Below, in pieces: positions 45,010 to 52,420 of a DNA stretch of 64,000 nucleotides; position 1 is the first letter of the stretch; every line of letters starts with the position of its first letter. This DNA comes from Apibacter adventoris (GTDB lineage: Bacteria > Bacteroidota > Bacteroidia > Flavobacteriales > Weeksellaceae): positions 1 through 64,000 of the forward strand of contig NZ_PSZM01000002.1 of assembly GCF_002964975.1 (NCBI RefSeq), read 5' to 3'. A program made the position numbers and the translations under genes. The notes under the pieces are model-generated. The model was not told where the DNA came from, did no database searches, and saw only the letters and a list, made by a program, of their open reading frames with translations.

Positions 45010-45400
45010 CTATACTTTTTTATAAGAAGTAACCAAGTCACAGATAATAGTTTCTTCTTGTGGATTGTTTTTTGTTACAATTATACATTTATTCTCTTTT
45101 ACATTTCCTTTATTATCAGTAGTATAAAGTTTATCAAAAATATCATTTGTTTTCCTAATCAATACTATTCTTCCATCTCTTTCTAACTTTTAATATGGGG
45201 TAAATAGTGATATTTGTCGCGTAAGTATAAGGTTAGTATCCACGATATTGTTTTGCCAACGTGTCTAAGTTAAACCATCTTCCGATTGCTGGATCATAAT
45301 TTCGAGCCCCTTAATCGTATATATTAAGTCCGATTTCATTTTGCCATTCCTTTCCATTGTATTTAACTAATAGTTGCAGGTTATTATTGTTAAAATATAA
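45010..45400 (-). pseudogene. Rhs tip remnant G: core with TAA plus toxin C-terminal fragment
   Basis: On the minus strand the core reads NNNNLQLLVKYNGKEWQNEIG, then NIYD-stop-GARNYDPAIGRWFN (TAA at 45311-45313, a Tyr codon in the other cores). A second stop follows soon after, and a frame change leads to the toxin end DGRIVLIRKTNDIFDKLYTT ... IICDLVTSYKKV ending at 45010. No start and no signal peptide are present. It is the most decayed core in the array. Confidence 0.75.
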
Positions 45401-45565
45401 TCAATATTTCCAAAAAGGATTATTATTTCGTTTACCACATTTTGGGCAAATAATAATTCCTGCATTAGAAACTACCTCCCATGCTTCATCAAAGTAATTG
45501 CAAAATACTTAATTATCACTAAATAACCTTTGTTGTATGTCTTTTATCTTGTATTTTACTTTCAT
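45401..45565 (-). pseudogene. Small zinc-ribbon-like gene with one in-frame stop
   Basis: A 54-codon frame starts MKVKYKIKDIQQRLFSDN, has TAA as codon 19, and continues in the same frame as VFCNYFDEAWEVVSNAGIII, then CPKCGKRNNNPFWKY. The CPKCG pair and an upstream Cys resemble a zinc ribbon; the fourth ligand may be the Phe of NYF. It sits between a small membrane-protein pseudogene and the Rhs remnant. The function is unknown. Confidence 0.5.
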
Positions 45566-45588
45566 ATGTTTATTATAAAAAAACAGTA

Positions 45589-45827
45589 TTACATAAAATA
45601 TTTACGATATCCCATAATTAAAGCCATAATAACTAATCCGATTATGAGTGCTGTATAATAATTTCTAGTAGAATTGAACATTTTATCTATTTCATGCTCT
45701 TCTTTTTACTATTTAAAATCTCGGAAAATTTCACTTTTTTTCCTCTTAATCGTAAATACAAGTATCGGATTCCTGCTCCTAAGTAAGTGGTTAATTCTCT
45801 ACCTAATATTATGTCGAATATATGCAT
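45589..45827 (-). pseudogene. Small membrane protein of the 47613-47840 family, frameshifted
   Basis: The first frame reads MHIFDIILGRELTTYLGAGI, then RYLYLRLRGKKVKFSEILNS. A frame change near AAAAAGAAGAGC leads to HEIDKMFNSTRNYYTALIIG, then LVIMALIMGYRKYFM. Joined, this matches the plan of the intact 75-residue protein at 47613: IYLG/YIGC, a KKVKFSEILN/KNISYSEIIN motif, a polar stretch and a C-terminal hydrophobic helix. It follows the lipoprotein at 45840 by 12 bases. Confidence 0.65.
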
Positions 45828-45839
45828 TAGTAATCTATT

Positions 45840-46283
45840 TTAATAATTCAGCTTACTTAAAATATTTTCTTTAAAAACTTGCTTTATTTGTTTATTTTCT
45901 TCCTTGGTTAAATCTTTAGTATTTACTGTTTTCCAATTACCTAAACCTATTCCATCCCTTACGGCATCTAAAGCGAATACTGAAATATTACAAACATCAT
46001 CCTTCCAAGGCCTTGTCCAACATGAAAAAACCTTGTTTTTACTTGTTAAATAAAAATAAACACGATACACATGTGAACTTCTATGATCTTCCAAATTAGG
46101 TACTTTATATTCAGGATTATTTTCTTTAAATTTATTAATTCTATCAATTAATTCTAACTCGTTCATTTTAACAATATATTTTTCAGAATAAGGATAACTA
46201 CCTGCTGAAATTTTATTTATATTATCACACGATTGAATAATAAAAATTAAACTCAAAAATACTAAACTAAATATACTCTTCAT
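45840..46283 (-). CDS. Lipoprotein, candidate immunity protein (147 aa)
   Basis: I start at MKSIFSLVFLSLIFIIQSC (46283), which gives a clean lipoprotein signal; the open frame reaches 46304 and overlaps the toxin stop at 46291. The mature part has a helical start (LELIDRINKFKENNPEYKVP) and a strand-rich middle with SCWTRPWKDDVC (possible disulfide). It directly follows Rhs tip F and is intact, though that tip has a stop codon. Immunity to tip F is inferred from position. Confidence 0.65.
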   Translation of the reverse strand: MKSIFSLVFLSLIFIIQSCDNINKISAGSYPYSEKYIVKMNELELIDRINKFKENNPEYKVPNLEDHRSSHVYRVYFYLTSKNKVFSCWTRPWKDDVCNISVFALDAVRDGIGLGNWKTVNTKDLTKEENKQIKQVFKENILSKLNY

Positions 46284-46290
46284 ATATAAA

Positions 46291-47133
46291 TTATTTTGAT
46301 ACATTTTTTCTAGGTATATTATCTACACCCTTATTTGCTGTTTTATAATCTTTATATATATTATAAAACGCATTATTATCTGTAGATAGCTTAAAAATAG
46401 TTTTAGGTGTAGCTGCTATTCCTAAACCAATACCTAAAATAAGAGCTTTTCCTCTATCTTCATTATTTGTAATTATTATGCTATCACCTGTATTAACATA
46501 ACCAAATGGATTTGAAGCTATAAATAACTATTCAACTACAAATCTCCAATCTGCTCCAATTGCTCGTGTGTCAAGTAATAGCCCTGAAGCTCCTTCAATT
46601 TTTAGATTATCATATCTTCTGTCATGTCCGATTGCCGGGTATTCTGATAATTGGGTAGGCACATACTCATATGTATAATCTCCTCCATAAGTTAATGGAT
46701 TATTACCTCCCGGATATGTTAAACCAAATAAATTTTTATGTAAAGTACTTGGATTTAAACTATTTGGATCATGTCCTATTATTGAAACTTCATTTATATC
46801 TCTTACTTCTATTCTAGTTCCATCATCATCTACATCATAATTCGTTCCTTGTATTCCCTCCCAAATTCCCAAAATATTATTCCATTCCCAAGTTCCATCA
46901 TCATCAGTCCAAACTTTCCAATTTTTTATTTCTTGACTAGCTTTAACTGGTGGGGCATTCGGAGCCATCCCATCCGGATCAATAAAATAGATAGGATTAT
47001 TAAACGCATAGTTGTATGGTGAATGTCTTCTCATTTTCTCCGCGAGCGGATCTAAATTAAACCATCTTCCGATTGAAGGTTCATAATTTCTTGCCCCGTA
47101 GTTGTATATATTAAGTACCAGTTCATTTGCCAT
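46291..47133 (-). pseudogene. Rhs tip F: phospholipase A2-like toxin domain, one in-frame TAG
   Basis: The core end ([35 protein letters not shown]) is followed by a linker with [19 protein letters not shown] and a C-terminal region [20 protein letters not shown], then [14 protein letters not shown]. The HDxxYD motif with a later AD resembles the PLA2-type active site seen in some Rhs tips. TAG at 46528-46530 splits the frame, but the same frame continues as NPFGYVNTGDSIIITNNEDR, then a hydrophobic GKALILGIGLGIAATPKTIF, to TAA at 46291. Enzyme type is a moderate inference. Confidence 0.6.
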
Positions 47134-47140
47134 TCCTTTC

Positions 47141-47495
47141 TATTGTATTTATACTTATAAAACTTATTTATCAAAGAGTTTTATTTTAAAATAAATTTTA
47201 TAAACCATAATACAAGATTTTTATTGAATCATTATTTTTATTTAAATAAGCTCTTTATCGATATTCTTTTTTTTATATTCAACAAGAAAAGATACCTTAT
47301 ATTCCCAATATTTATTACTGCCAATCTTTCTATTAGTATTATTTTTTAAGATTATCATATGTCTTTTTCATGAGATTAATTTTAATAAACCCAATTGTCA
47401 ATTATTCCAGAATCACCATTATAACTCCCTATATTTTAACCATTTTTAAATAAATTTCAATTGCTTATTTATTAGGTTATTAAACGATGTTCTCT
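47141..47495 (-). other. 355-bp degenerate AT-rich stretch within the Rhs array
   Basis: No intact gene. The best remnant is a minus-strand frame ending at 47242 (HMIILKNNTNRKIGSNKYWE, then YKVSFLVEYKKKNIDKELI), about 40 codons, possibly the end of a lost immunity gene. The rest has stops in all frames. Confidence 0.4.
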
Positions 47496-47615
47496 CTAGA
47501 GAGTTCTTGTTTTATATTTGGAATTTTCATTTGTGTATTTAACTACTCTTGGAACTGTTTTTTCTCTGTTTGCAAAAAAATATCTTTCATAAGGATCAAT
47601 AATAGTCACCCCCTA
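47496..47615 (-). other. Open tail in frame with the small membrane protein, unknown
   Basis: Directly after the TAG of the membrane-protein gene (47613-47615), the same frame stays open for 38 codons (GVTIIDPYERYFFANREKTV, then PRVVKYTNENSKYKTRTL) to TAG at 47496. It could be a displaced toxin end, or the former C-terminus of the membrane protein split by a nonsense mutation. Confidence 0.4.
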
Positions 47616-47840
47616 AAGAAATTCAGCTATTAAAATGACTAGTATTGTCATAAATAAAACCCCTATATAGAATCCCTTATATCTATACTTTTTTAAACCT
47701 GTATTTTTATCCTCTGCATTAATTATTTCAGAATATGAAATATTTTTTCCAATTATTTTATAATATAAAAATATAATACTGCATCCTATATATACAGATA
47801 TTAATTGTTTAATTAATAATTCGAAAATTTTATTTGCCAT
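47613..47840 (-). CDS. Small membrane protein, Rhs-cassette-associated (75 aa)
   Basis: Two hydrophobic helices (about residues 8-27 and 54-73) flank a conserved-looking polar motif KIIGKNISYSEIINAEDKNTG. A homologous but frameshifted gene lies at 45589-45827. It starts 3 bases after the stop of Rhs tip E (47844), the position normally held by an immunity gene. This makes it a candidate inner-membrane immunity or accessory protein. No database family is known to me with certainty. Confidence 0.65.
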   Translation of the reverse strand: MANKIFELLIKQLISVYIGCSIIFLYYKIIGKNISYSEIINAEDKNTGLKKYRYKGFYIGVLFMTILVILIAEFL

Positions 47841-47843
47841 ATT

Positions 47844-48665
47844 TTATTTTTGTATTTCTTCTGATAATAATATTGTTCCATCTATAAATGTCCCTGAACT
47901 ATTAAGACCACAAGGTACAACATACTTATTATATAATCTCATCAAAGAATTATACATTTTATTTTTCTGTCACCTACTATTCGCTGAACCTTTTAAAATG
48001 GAAGTTTCTTTAAACTTTTTAGAAAACTGGCTAGCATTTAGTGTTTTAGCTCCTGAAAATAATTTTACTTCTCCTAAGTATGGTATAACTGAGGAAACAA
48101 ACTCTAATGCCCTTTCCCCTGAATCATATTGAGGTGCCCATCAAAATATAAATATCTTGAATCATTAGCTGAATATGTATCACTTTTAAAAGTATTTAAT
48201 GTAGCAAACCGAAGCACAGTATACCAAGAATCTACATAATTATATGAGAATTGACCTATAAAACTATCAGAATTAGACCATTTACTTTTTAAGCTTAAAT
48301 TATCATTATTAGGAACCCCAATTTCTCCTGGCCATCCTGAAGCATCTATTTTAGGGTTTGAAAAAACTCTTTCTATAGCCGTTGTATTTGCTTGCCAATC
48401 TTTTCTTACGTCATCATAACTAGGACCAATATAAGTATGATTTGCTACAACTGTTGCTGCATCTGGATCTGTGTTAATCCAAACATATTCTCCAGTTTGA
48501 TTATTCTTAAACCAATCATCTGGTGCCATCCCATCGGGGTCTAAGAAGCGGATAAGATTATTAAACGCATAATTACAAAGTGAGAGTCTTCTCATTTGTT
48601 TCACAAGTGGGGCTAAATTAAATCATCTTCCAATCGCCGGATCATAATTTCGAGCCTGGTAATTG
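47844..48665 (-). pseudogene. Rhs tip E: decayed core and toxin domain
   Basis: The core begins abruptly at about 48665 (QARNYDPAIGR, then TGA at 48623 where others have Trp), continues NYAFNNLIRFLDPDGMAPDD and the DDWFKNNQTGEYVW linker shared with the tip at 2814. The toxin part stays open to 48104, then shifts frame to PQYDSGERALEFVSSVIPYL, GEVKLFSGAKTLNASQFSKK and, after a TGA, LYNKYVVPCGLNSSGTFIDG, ending at 47844. Three lesions make it inactive. The FDG-to-GERAL transition and the GAKxLNAxxFSKKF pattern are typical of Rhs nuclease-type ends, but I do not assign one. Confidence 0.7.
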
Positions 48666-48743
48666 GATAAATCTTTTTTATATGTTATTATTTTATCAAT
48701 AATTTTAAATGTATTTTTATTATTAAATTTTTTTATCGAATCA

Positions 48744-49247
48744 TTATTTATAAGATATAGGGATTTCTAAAGATATAAATAAACTATCCTCAAATTTCTC
48801 ATTGTAAGGAACTATAGAATCCTTTTTTAAAACTTTGAATATTTTATACCAAGGGTCACTCCAGTTAGGATTATTAGAATTATATTTATATTTGAGGAAC
48901 TCTTTAGGAATACTATCACAATTATTTTGAGAATAAAAAATCTTATTTATCTCAGGATTGCTGCTTTTATAAACAAAAACTAGTTTATTATTTATTTTTT
49001 GACAGTATAATATAGAATCTTGTATATAATCTCCAGAGGTTGAAACTAAAACATAGTCAATATTTGCTTTTTTTTGGTATTTTAGTTTAACCAAGTTATA
49101 ATTTGTATGCTTAGAAAACTCTTCCATTTCCTGAAAAATTAATTTATTCAAAGATTCATTAATTACGAAATCTAATTTTGGGACTATATTTTTTTGCTCC
49201 TTCTGTTTATTGCAAGAGAACAATAAACTCACTAATGAAAATATCAA
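48744..49247 (-). CDS. Lipoprotein, possible orphan immunity protein; ATG lost or TTG start
   Basis: The signal SLIFSLVSLLFSC is a clear lipobox. The first usable start is TTG at 49247, right after an in-frame stop; the codon where ATG would be expected (before RKSLIF) reads ATA. The frame is otherwise open for 167 residues: helical (ESLNKLIFQEMEEFSKHTNY), then strands. No toxin end lies directly before it; the previous gene is another lipoprotein. It may be a recently silenced gene. Confidence 0.55.
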   Translation of the reverse strand: MIFSLVSLLFSCNKQKEQKNIVPKLDFVINESLNKLIFQEMEEFSKHTNYNLVKLKYQKKANIDYVLVSTSGDYIQDSILYCQKINNKLVFVYKSSNPEINKIFYSQNNCDSIPKEFLKYKYNSNNPNWSDPWYKIFKVLKKDSIVPYNEKFEDSLFISLEIPISYK

Positions 49248-49288
49248 ACTTTTTCTTATTTATAAATAGCCATTTACATTAATTAATG

Positions 49289-49798
49289 TTAATCTATAGT
49301 TTTTGTGGAAGGAGGAGCATTCCATAAACTTATTCTTGACTGAATCTTGTATTCAGAAGATTTTTTGATTTTTTCCTGACTGTTATATTGTTTAATCGAA
49401 CAGTTTTCAATCTCTTTCAAGAAGTCAGGATTATCAAAATCTTTTTCTTTATGATATAAATCTGTTAAATATACAATAGAAATACTATCTCCTTTTTTAA
49501 CTATCTTTTTTGCATAATTTATTTCAGGAACTAAAGCAAATGTATCCTTTCTGAAAATTATAAAGAAATTATTATAATCTTTTCTTTCTATAATAATATC
49601 TTTTGAATTTGAATTTTTGAAACTCAAGGTAGTAAATAACTTTATAGTAAATAAACTATCCTTTTTATTTATAGAATCATACCAAGGCTCTTGATTTTCA
49701 ATTTTAACTTGAATAGATTTGTTTTTACAATTAAAAAATAACAATGTAATTATCGTAAAGGCAAAAATATAAACTATTTTTATTTTATTTTTTTTCAT
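49289..49798 (-). CDS. Lipoprotein, candidate immunity protein to tip D (169 aa)
   Basis: I start at MKKNKIKIVYIFAFTIITLLFFNC (49798), a lipoprotein signal. The longer frame to 49936 runs through the toxin end in another frame. The start overlaps the stop of tip D by 14 bases. The mature part is beta-rich (DSLFTIKLFTTLSFKNSNSK, DIIIERKDYNNFFIIFRKDT). Immunity is inferred from the overlap. Confidence 0.65.
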   Translation of the reverse strand: MKKNKIKIVYIFAFTIITLLFFNCKNKSIQVKIENQEPWYDSINKKDSLFTIKLFTTLSFKNSNSKDIIIERKDYNNFFIIFRKDTFALVPEINYAKKIVKKGDSISIVYLTDLYHKEKDFDNPDFLKEIENCSIKQYNSQEKIKKSSEYKIQSRISLWNAPPSTKTID

Positions 49799-50210
49799 AA
49801 TATTTGATATTATCTTCAATATGTTTTTTAAATTCAGGCGTGGTTTTGGGATATAAAGGTTGTTTTTTCTGATCACTATATATTTGTGAATGACTGGCTT
49901 TTGGTTTCCCAATATGCCCTTTAGCTCCTCCTTCATGTCTTAAGATGCTGGTCTTTTATATCATCTGATAAATTATTATAAATACTTTTATTAAAAATCA
50001 TAAGCTAATAGTTAGTCATCACTTTAGGGTTATAATCTGTTTTAGGGATATGCGCTTCAACAGAGTTTCCACTGGATAATGCATTTCCATTTTTATCATA
50101 AAAACACTCCATTTTTCTGAAATTTATATATGAATAGGGGAGTATTGTAAATACTTTACTAGAAGCATTCCTGCGTGACTATAAAACCAAAAATGCGTAT
50201 GCTGTGTAAA
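49785..50210 (-). pseudogene. Rhs tip D remnant: toxin C-terminus only
   Basis: No core remains. Minus-strand pieces in shifting frames read FTQHTHFWFYSHAGMLLVKY, then CFYDKNGNALSSGNSVEAHI, PKTDYNPKVMTNY-stop-LMIFNK, and finally HEGGAKGHIGKPKASHSQIY ... EFKKHIEDNIKYYEKK to TAA at 49785. At least two frameshifts and one nonsense codon are present. The domain is not recognised; several His and the NGNALSSG segment are noted. Confidence 0.6.
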
Positions 50211-50238
50211 TATAAGTAAATATTACTATATTATTAAA

Positions 50239-50260
50239 CCCCACACGTTATGGTGTGGGG
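50239..50260. other. Isolated GC-rich hairpin CCCCACAC/GTGTGGGG
   Basis: A perfect 8-bp stem with a GTTATG loop in otherwise AT-rich DNA, 26 bases beyond the stop of the lipoprotein gene 50286-50852. No T tract follows on either strand, so it is not a standard terminator. Confidence 0.5.
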
Positions 50261-50285
50261 CATATTTGGGTTTACATTTAAAAAA

Positions 50286-50852
50286 TTACTCTTTTAAGTT
50301 GATCCAATTAGACTTTATAAATTCTAATTTACCATTACTACTTCTATATACATACACCAATCTAATTTTTGTATCATAATTTTTTACTTTTAAAAAATTA
50401 TAGTCAATTGATAACGTATCGTATAACATATAGCCTTTAGGCTTAATAAATATAGTAGAATTATCTTCACAGTGTATTATCATTTCACCCAGTCCTGAAA
50501 AATCAATAATTTCTTTATTATAAAAAACCTTCCGTATAGCCTTTCTATTAAAAAAATTTCTATATTCACCTTTCTTATTTTCTAATAAAAAATTATCTAT
50601 TAATGAATACTTTTTTACATCTCTTATATTAAAAGTTTCTATACCTAATGTATCCCAACTTCCACAACCTACATTCAATTTTTCTAAATTATATGAAATT
50701 TCAACTACTTTACTTGTTGTATTCTTTAAAAAAACTTTAAAACTTATTATTTTATCATCTTTTTTAATTAAATTATAATCTGCAATCACAGGATTATAAG
50801 TAATACAACTATATAAAATAGATGTAAATATTATAATAACTACTTTTTTCAT
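50286..50852 (-). CDS. Lipoprotein, candidate immunity protein to tip C (188 aa)
   Basis: The signal MKKVVIIIFTSILYSC is a lipobox. The mature part is a beta-rich domain (ISFKVFLKNTTSKVVEISYN, IRLVYVYRSSNGKLEF) with an Ig-like look. Its ATG overlaps the stop of a toxin remnant by four bases (ATGA). The gene is intact, although its toxin is not. Confidence 0.65.
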   Translation of the reverse strand: MKKVVIIIFTSILYSCITYNPVIADYNLIKKDDKIISFKVFLKNTTSKVVEISYNLEKLNVGCGSWDTLGIETFNIRDVKKYSLIDNFLLENKKGEYRNFFNRKAIRKVFYNKEIIDFSGLGEMIIHCEDNSTIFIKPKGYMLYDTLSIDYNFLKVKNYDTKIRLVYVYRSSNGKLEFIKSNWINLKE

Positions 50853-51095
50853 TTCACATAATTTTCTACTGCCTTTTTATAATCACTAGTGGTACTTTTC
50901 CAAGATTCTTGTTCTTTCAGATTTAGATGAGGCTAGGCCTTAATTAAATTATTTCCTGTAATAGAATCAGTTATTCTCAGAACCTAATCTGATTTTATTA
51001 GACTTGAGGAAATTAAAACCACCAACACTTGATGGATCATATGCCCATTGTTCTTTATATACAGCAACTTCATCATAAATACCTTAAGATAGCTT
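50849..51095 (-). pseudogene. Rhs tip C remnant: toxin C-terminus only
   Basis: Minus-strand pieces read DEVAVYKEQWAYDPSSVGGF, NFLKSNKIRLGSENN-stop, and after frame changes HLNLKEQESWKSTTSDYKKA, VENYVK, ending with TGA at 50849-50851, which overlaps the next start. No core or start codon is left. The domain is not recognised. Confidence 0.55.
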
Positions 51096-51187
51096 AGTTC
51101 ACATAACTTTGTAAAATATAATTAATTATTTTCATTTTTTTAGCACAATCAGATTTTCTTGTTAAAATTATGGTATTTTTTTAAGTT

Positions 51188-51345
51188 TCTTATTGATTAT
51201 CTGTAACTCTAAGCTGATTTTTGATAAAGAACTTATGGTTAAAATTGCCGATATTCAAAAACTCCCGGACGATAAAAGAAACGTGGTAATGGAACTGCTT
51301 GATTCGTTCCTTAAACAAACTAAATTGCAAAGTATTATGTATTAG
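51188..51345 (+). pseudogene. Remnant of an XRE-type regulator C-terminus (opposite strand)
   Basis: A plus-strand frame reads SKLIFDKELMVKIADIQKLP, DDKRNVVMELLDSFLKQTKL, QSIMY to TAG at 51343. This matches the usual C-terminal helix of HTH-XRE regulators of mobile or toxin-antitoxin loci in Flavobacteria. The HTH part is gone; a DYL vestige just upstream lies in another frame. It is the only plus-strand coding trace inside the array. Confidence 0.55.
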
Positions 51346-51375
51346 AAAAGTTCGCTAATTGCGGGCTTTATATGT

Positions 51376-51894
51376 TTAGGACATTCCTGGTATATCATAG
51401 AGTTTACCCGTTATCCCAAGAATATAATTTATAAAATTCTTGAGTTCTGTAGGAAAGTCCTCGTAATTGAATTTGCGCCCAAAGGCAACTTTATTTCCAT
51501 CTATATAGAGATAATATTCCCAACTATCTTTAACTATTTTGGGATCATTGAATATTAAATCCTCTTTACGAGAACAATAGCTTTTTATCTTCCCTATTTC
51601 TTCATTATTTAATTGTTTCTTTATCACTTTATAATTATCGTTCCACTTGACTTTGGATAAGTCAAAATCATCTGCGACACTAAACAAACCTATTCGATAC
51701 GTTAATTTATTATTTTGGCCAATATCTATTATATGAGCTCTTGTTCCTCCTGATACAGAAATTATTAGGATTAGTTCTTTAATTTTGGATTGTTCCATAG
51801 TTTCTCTGTTTTCCTTATCCCTGGTTCTGTTAGTATAAGTAAATGTACAGGAAATCATCAAAATGCAAATTAAAAGCGAAATTAAATTTTTCAT
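51376..51894 (-). CDS. Lipoprotein, immunity-like (172 aa)
   Basis: The signal MKNLISLLICILMISC is a lipobox. The mature part starts with a charged linker and then a beta/alpha domain (KELILIISVSGGTRAHIIDI, SWEYYLYIDGNKVAFGRKFN, FPTELKNFINYILGI). It overlaps the end of the gene before it by one base (TAATG), so the two lipoproteins form a pair. No recognised domain. Confidence 0.65.
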   Translation of the reverse strand: MKNLISLLICILMISCTFTYTNRTRDKENRETMEQSKIKELILIISVSGGTRAHIIDIGQNNKLTYRIGLFSVADDFDLSKVKWNDNYKVIKKQLNNEEIGKIKSYCSRKEDLIFNDPKIVKDSWEYYLYIDGNKVAFGRKFNYEDFPTELKNFINYILGITGKLYDIPGMS

Positions 51895-52241
51895 TATTTA
51901 TATATTTTACCCTCACATTCCCAGGGAAAACTTAAAATAGTATCTTTTTTATGTATATAAAATACTAACTCTCCTTTGCGTTTTATTAAGGTATCTCCTA
52001 CAGACATATTATCTCTATATTGTATCCACCAACGTCCTTTATCTAAACATTCACAAGATTTACTTGTTTTTAAATTTCTTCCTCTAGCTTTTAAATATGG
52101 TGTACTTGTTGGCAATTCTTGTTCTATAATAAGCAAGCACTCTCTATTTCTTGATAATTTAGCATTTTCTTCACAATTGGGTTTTAAGCAAGAAATAAAT
52201 AACCCAAAGCTTACTAAAACTAAAATATATTTTTTCTTCAT
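51894..52241 (-). CDS. Cys-containing lipoprotein, candidate immunity protein to tip B (115 aa)
   Basis: The signal MKKKYILVLVSFGLFISC is a lipobox. The short mature part has six further Cys (NCEEN, RECLL, KSCECLD, PWECEG), enough for disulfides in the periplasm. Its ATG overlaps the TGA of the toxin remnant before it (ATGA), so it is the first gene after tip B. It is coupled to the lipoprotein that follows. Confidence 0.65.
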   Translation of the reverse strand: MKKKYILVLVSFGLFISCLKPNCEENAKLSRNRECLLIIEQELPTSTPYLKARGRNLKTSKSCECLDKGRWWIQYRDNMSVGDTLIKRKGELVFYIHKKDTILSFPWECEGKIYK

Positions 52242-52400
52242 AAAATTTCTATTTTTTTATTAAACCAACTCTTTAGTAAAAGGATTCCATCACTTGCCTT
52301 ATATGCTTTTGCTTTAGATACGGTAGCTCCTGCTTCTGGTTTTATCCATGTCCCCCAATCTTGATTTCTATTTTATCTATACCAGAACTAAATCATAAAG
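52238..52400 (-). pseudogene. Rhs tip B remnant, homologous to the end of tip A
   Basis: The minus-strand pieces EKTL-stop-FSSGIDKIE and (shifted) NQDWGTWIKPEAGATVSKAK ... SWFNKKIEIL match, also at base level, the KDKIDDQDWGSWIKPGTG region of tip A (53.5 kb). After that point the two differ. It seems to be an older tip that shared the same pre-toxin linker. Confidence 0.65.
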
Positions 52401-52420
52401 TTTTTTCATTTCTTTTCTTT

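Noticed and set aside
1136-46530. Stop-codon recoding (TAG or TGA read as sense) in Rhs tips
   Set aside because: TAG, TAA and TGA all occur at conserved core positions together with frameshifts, and normal genes end with all three stops.
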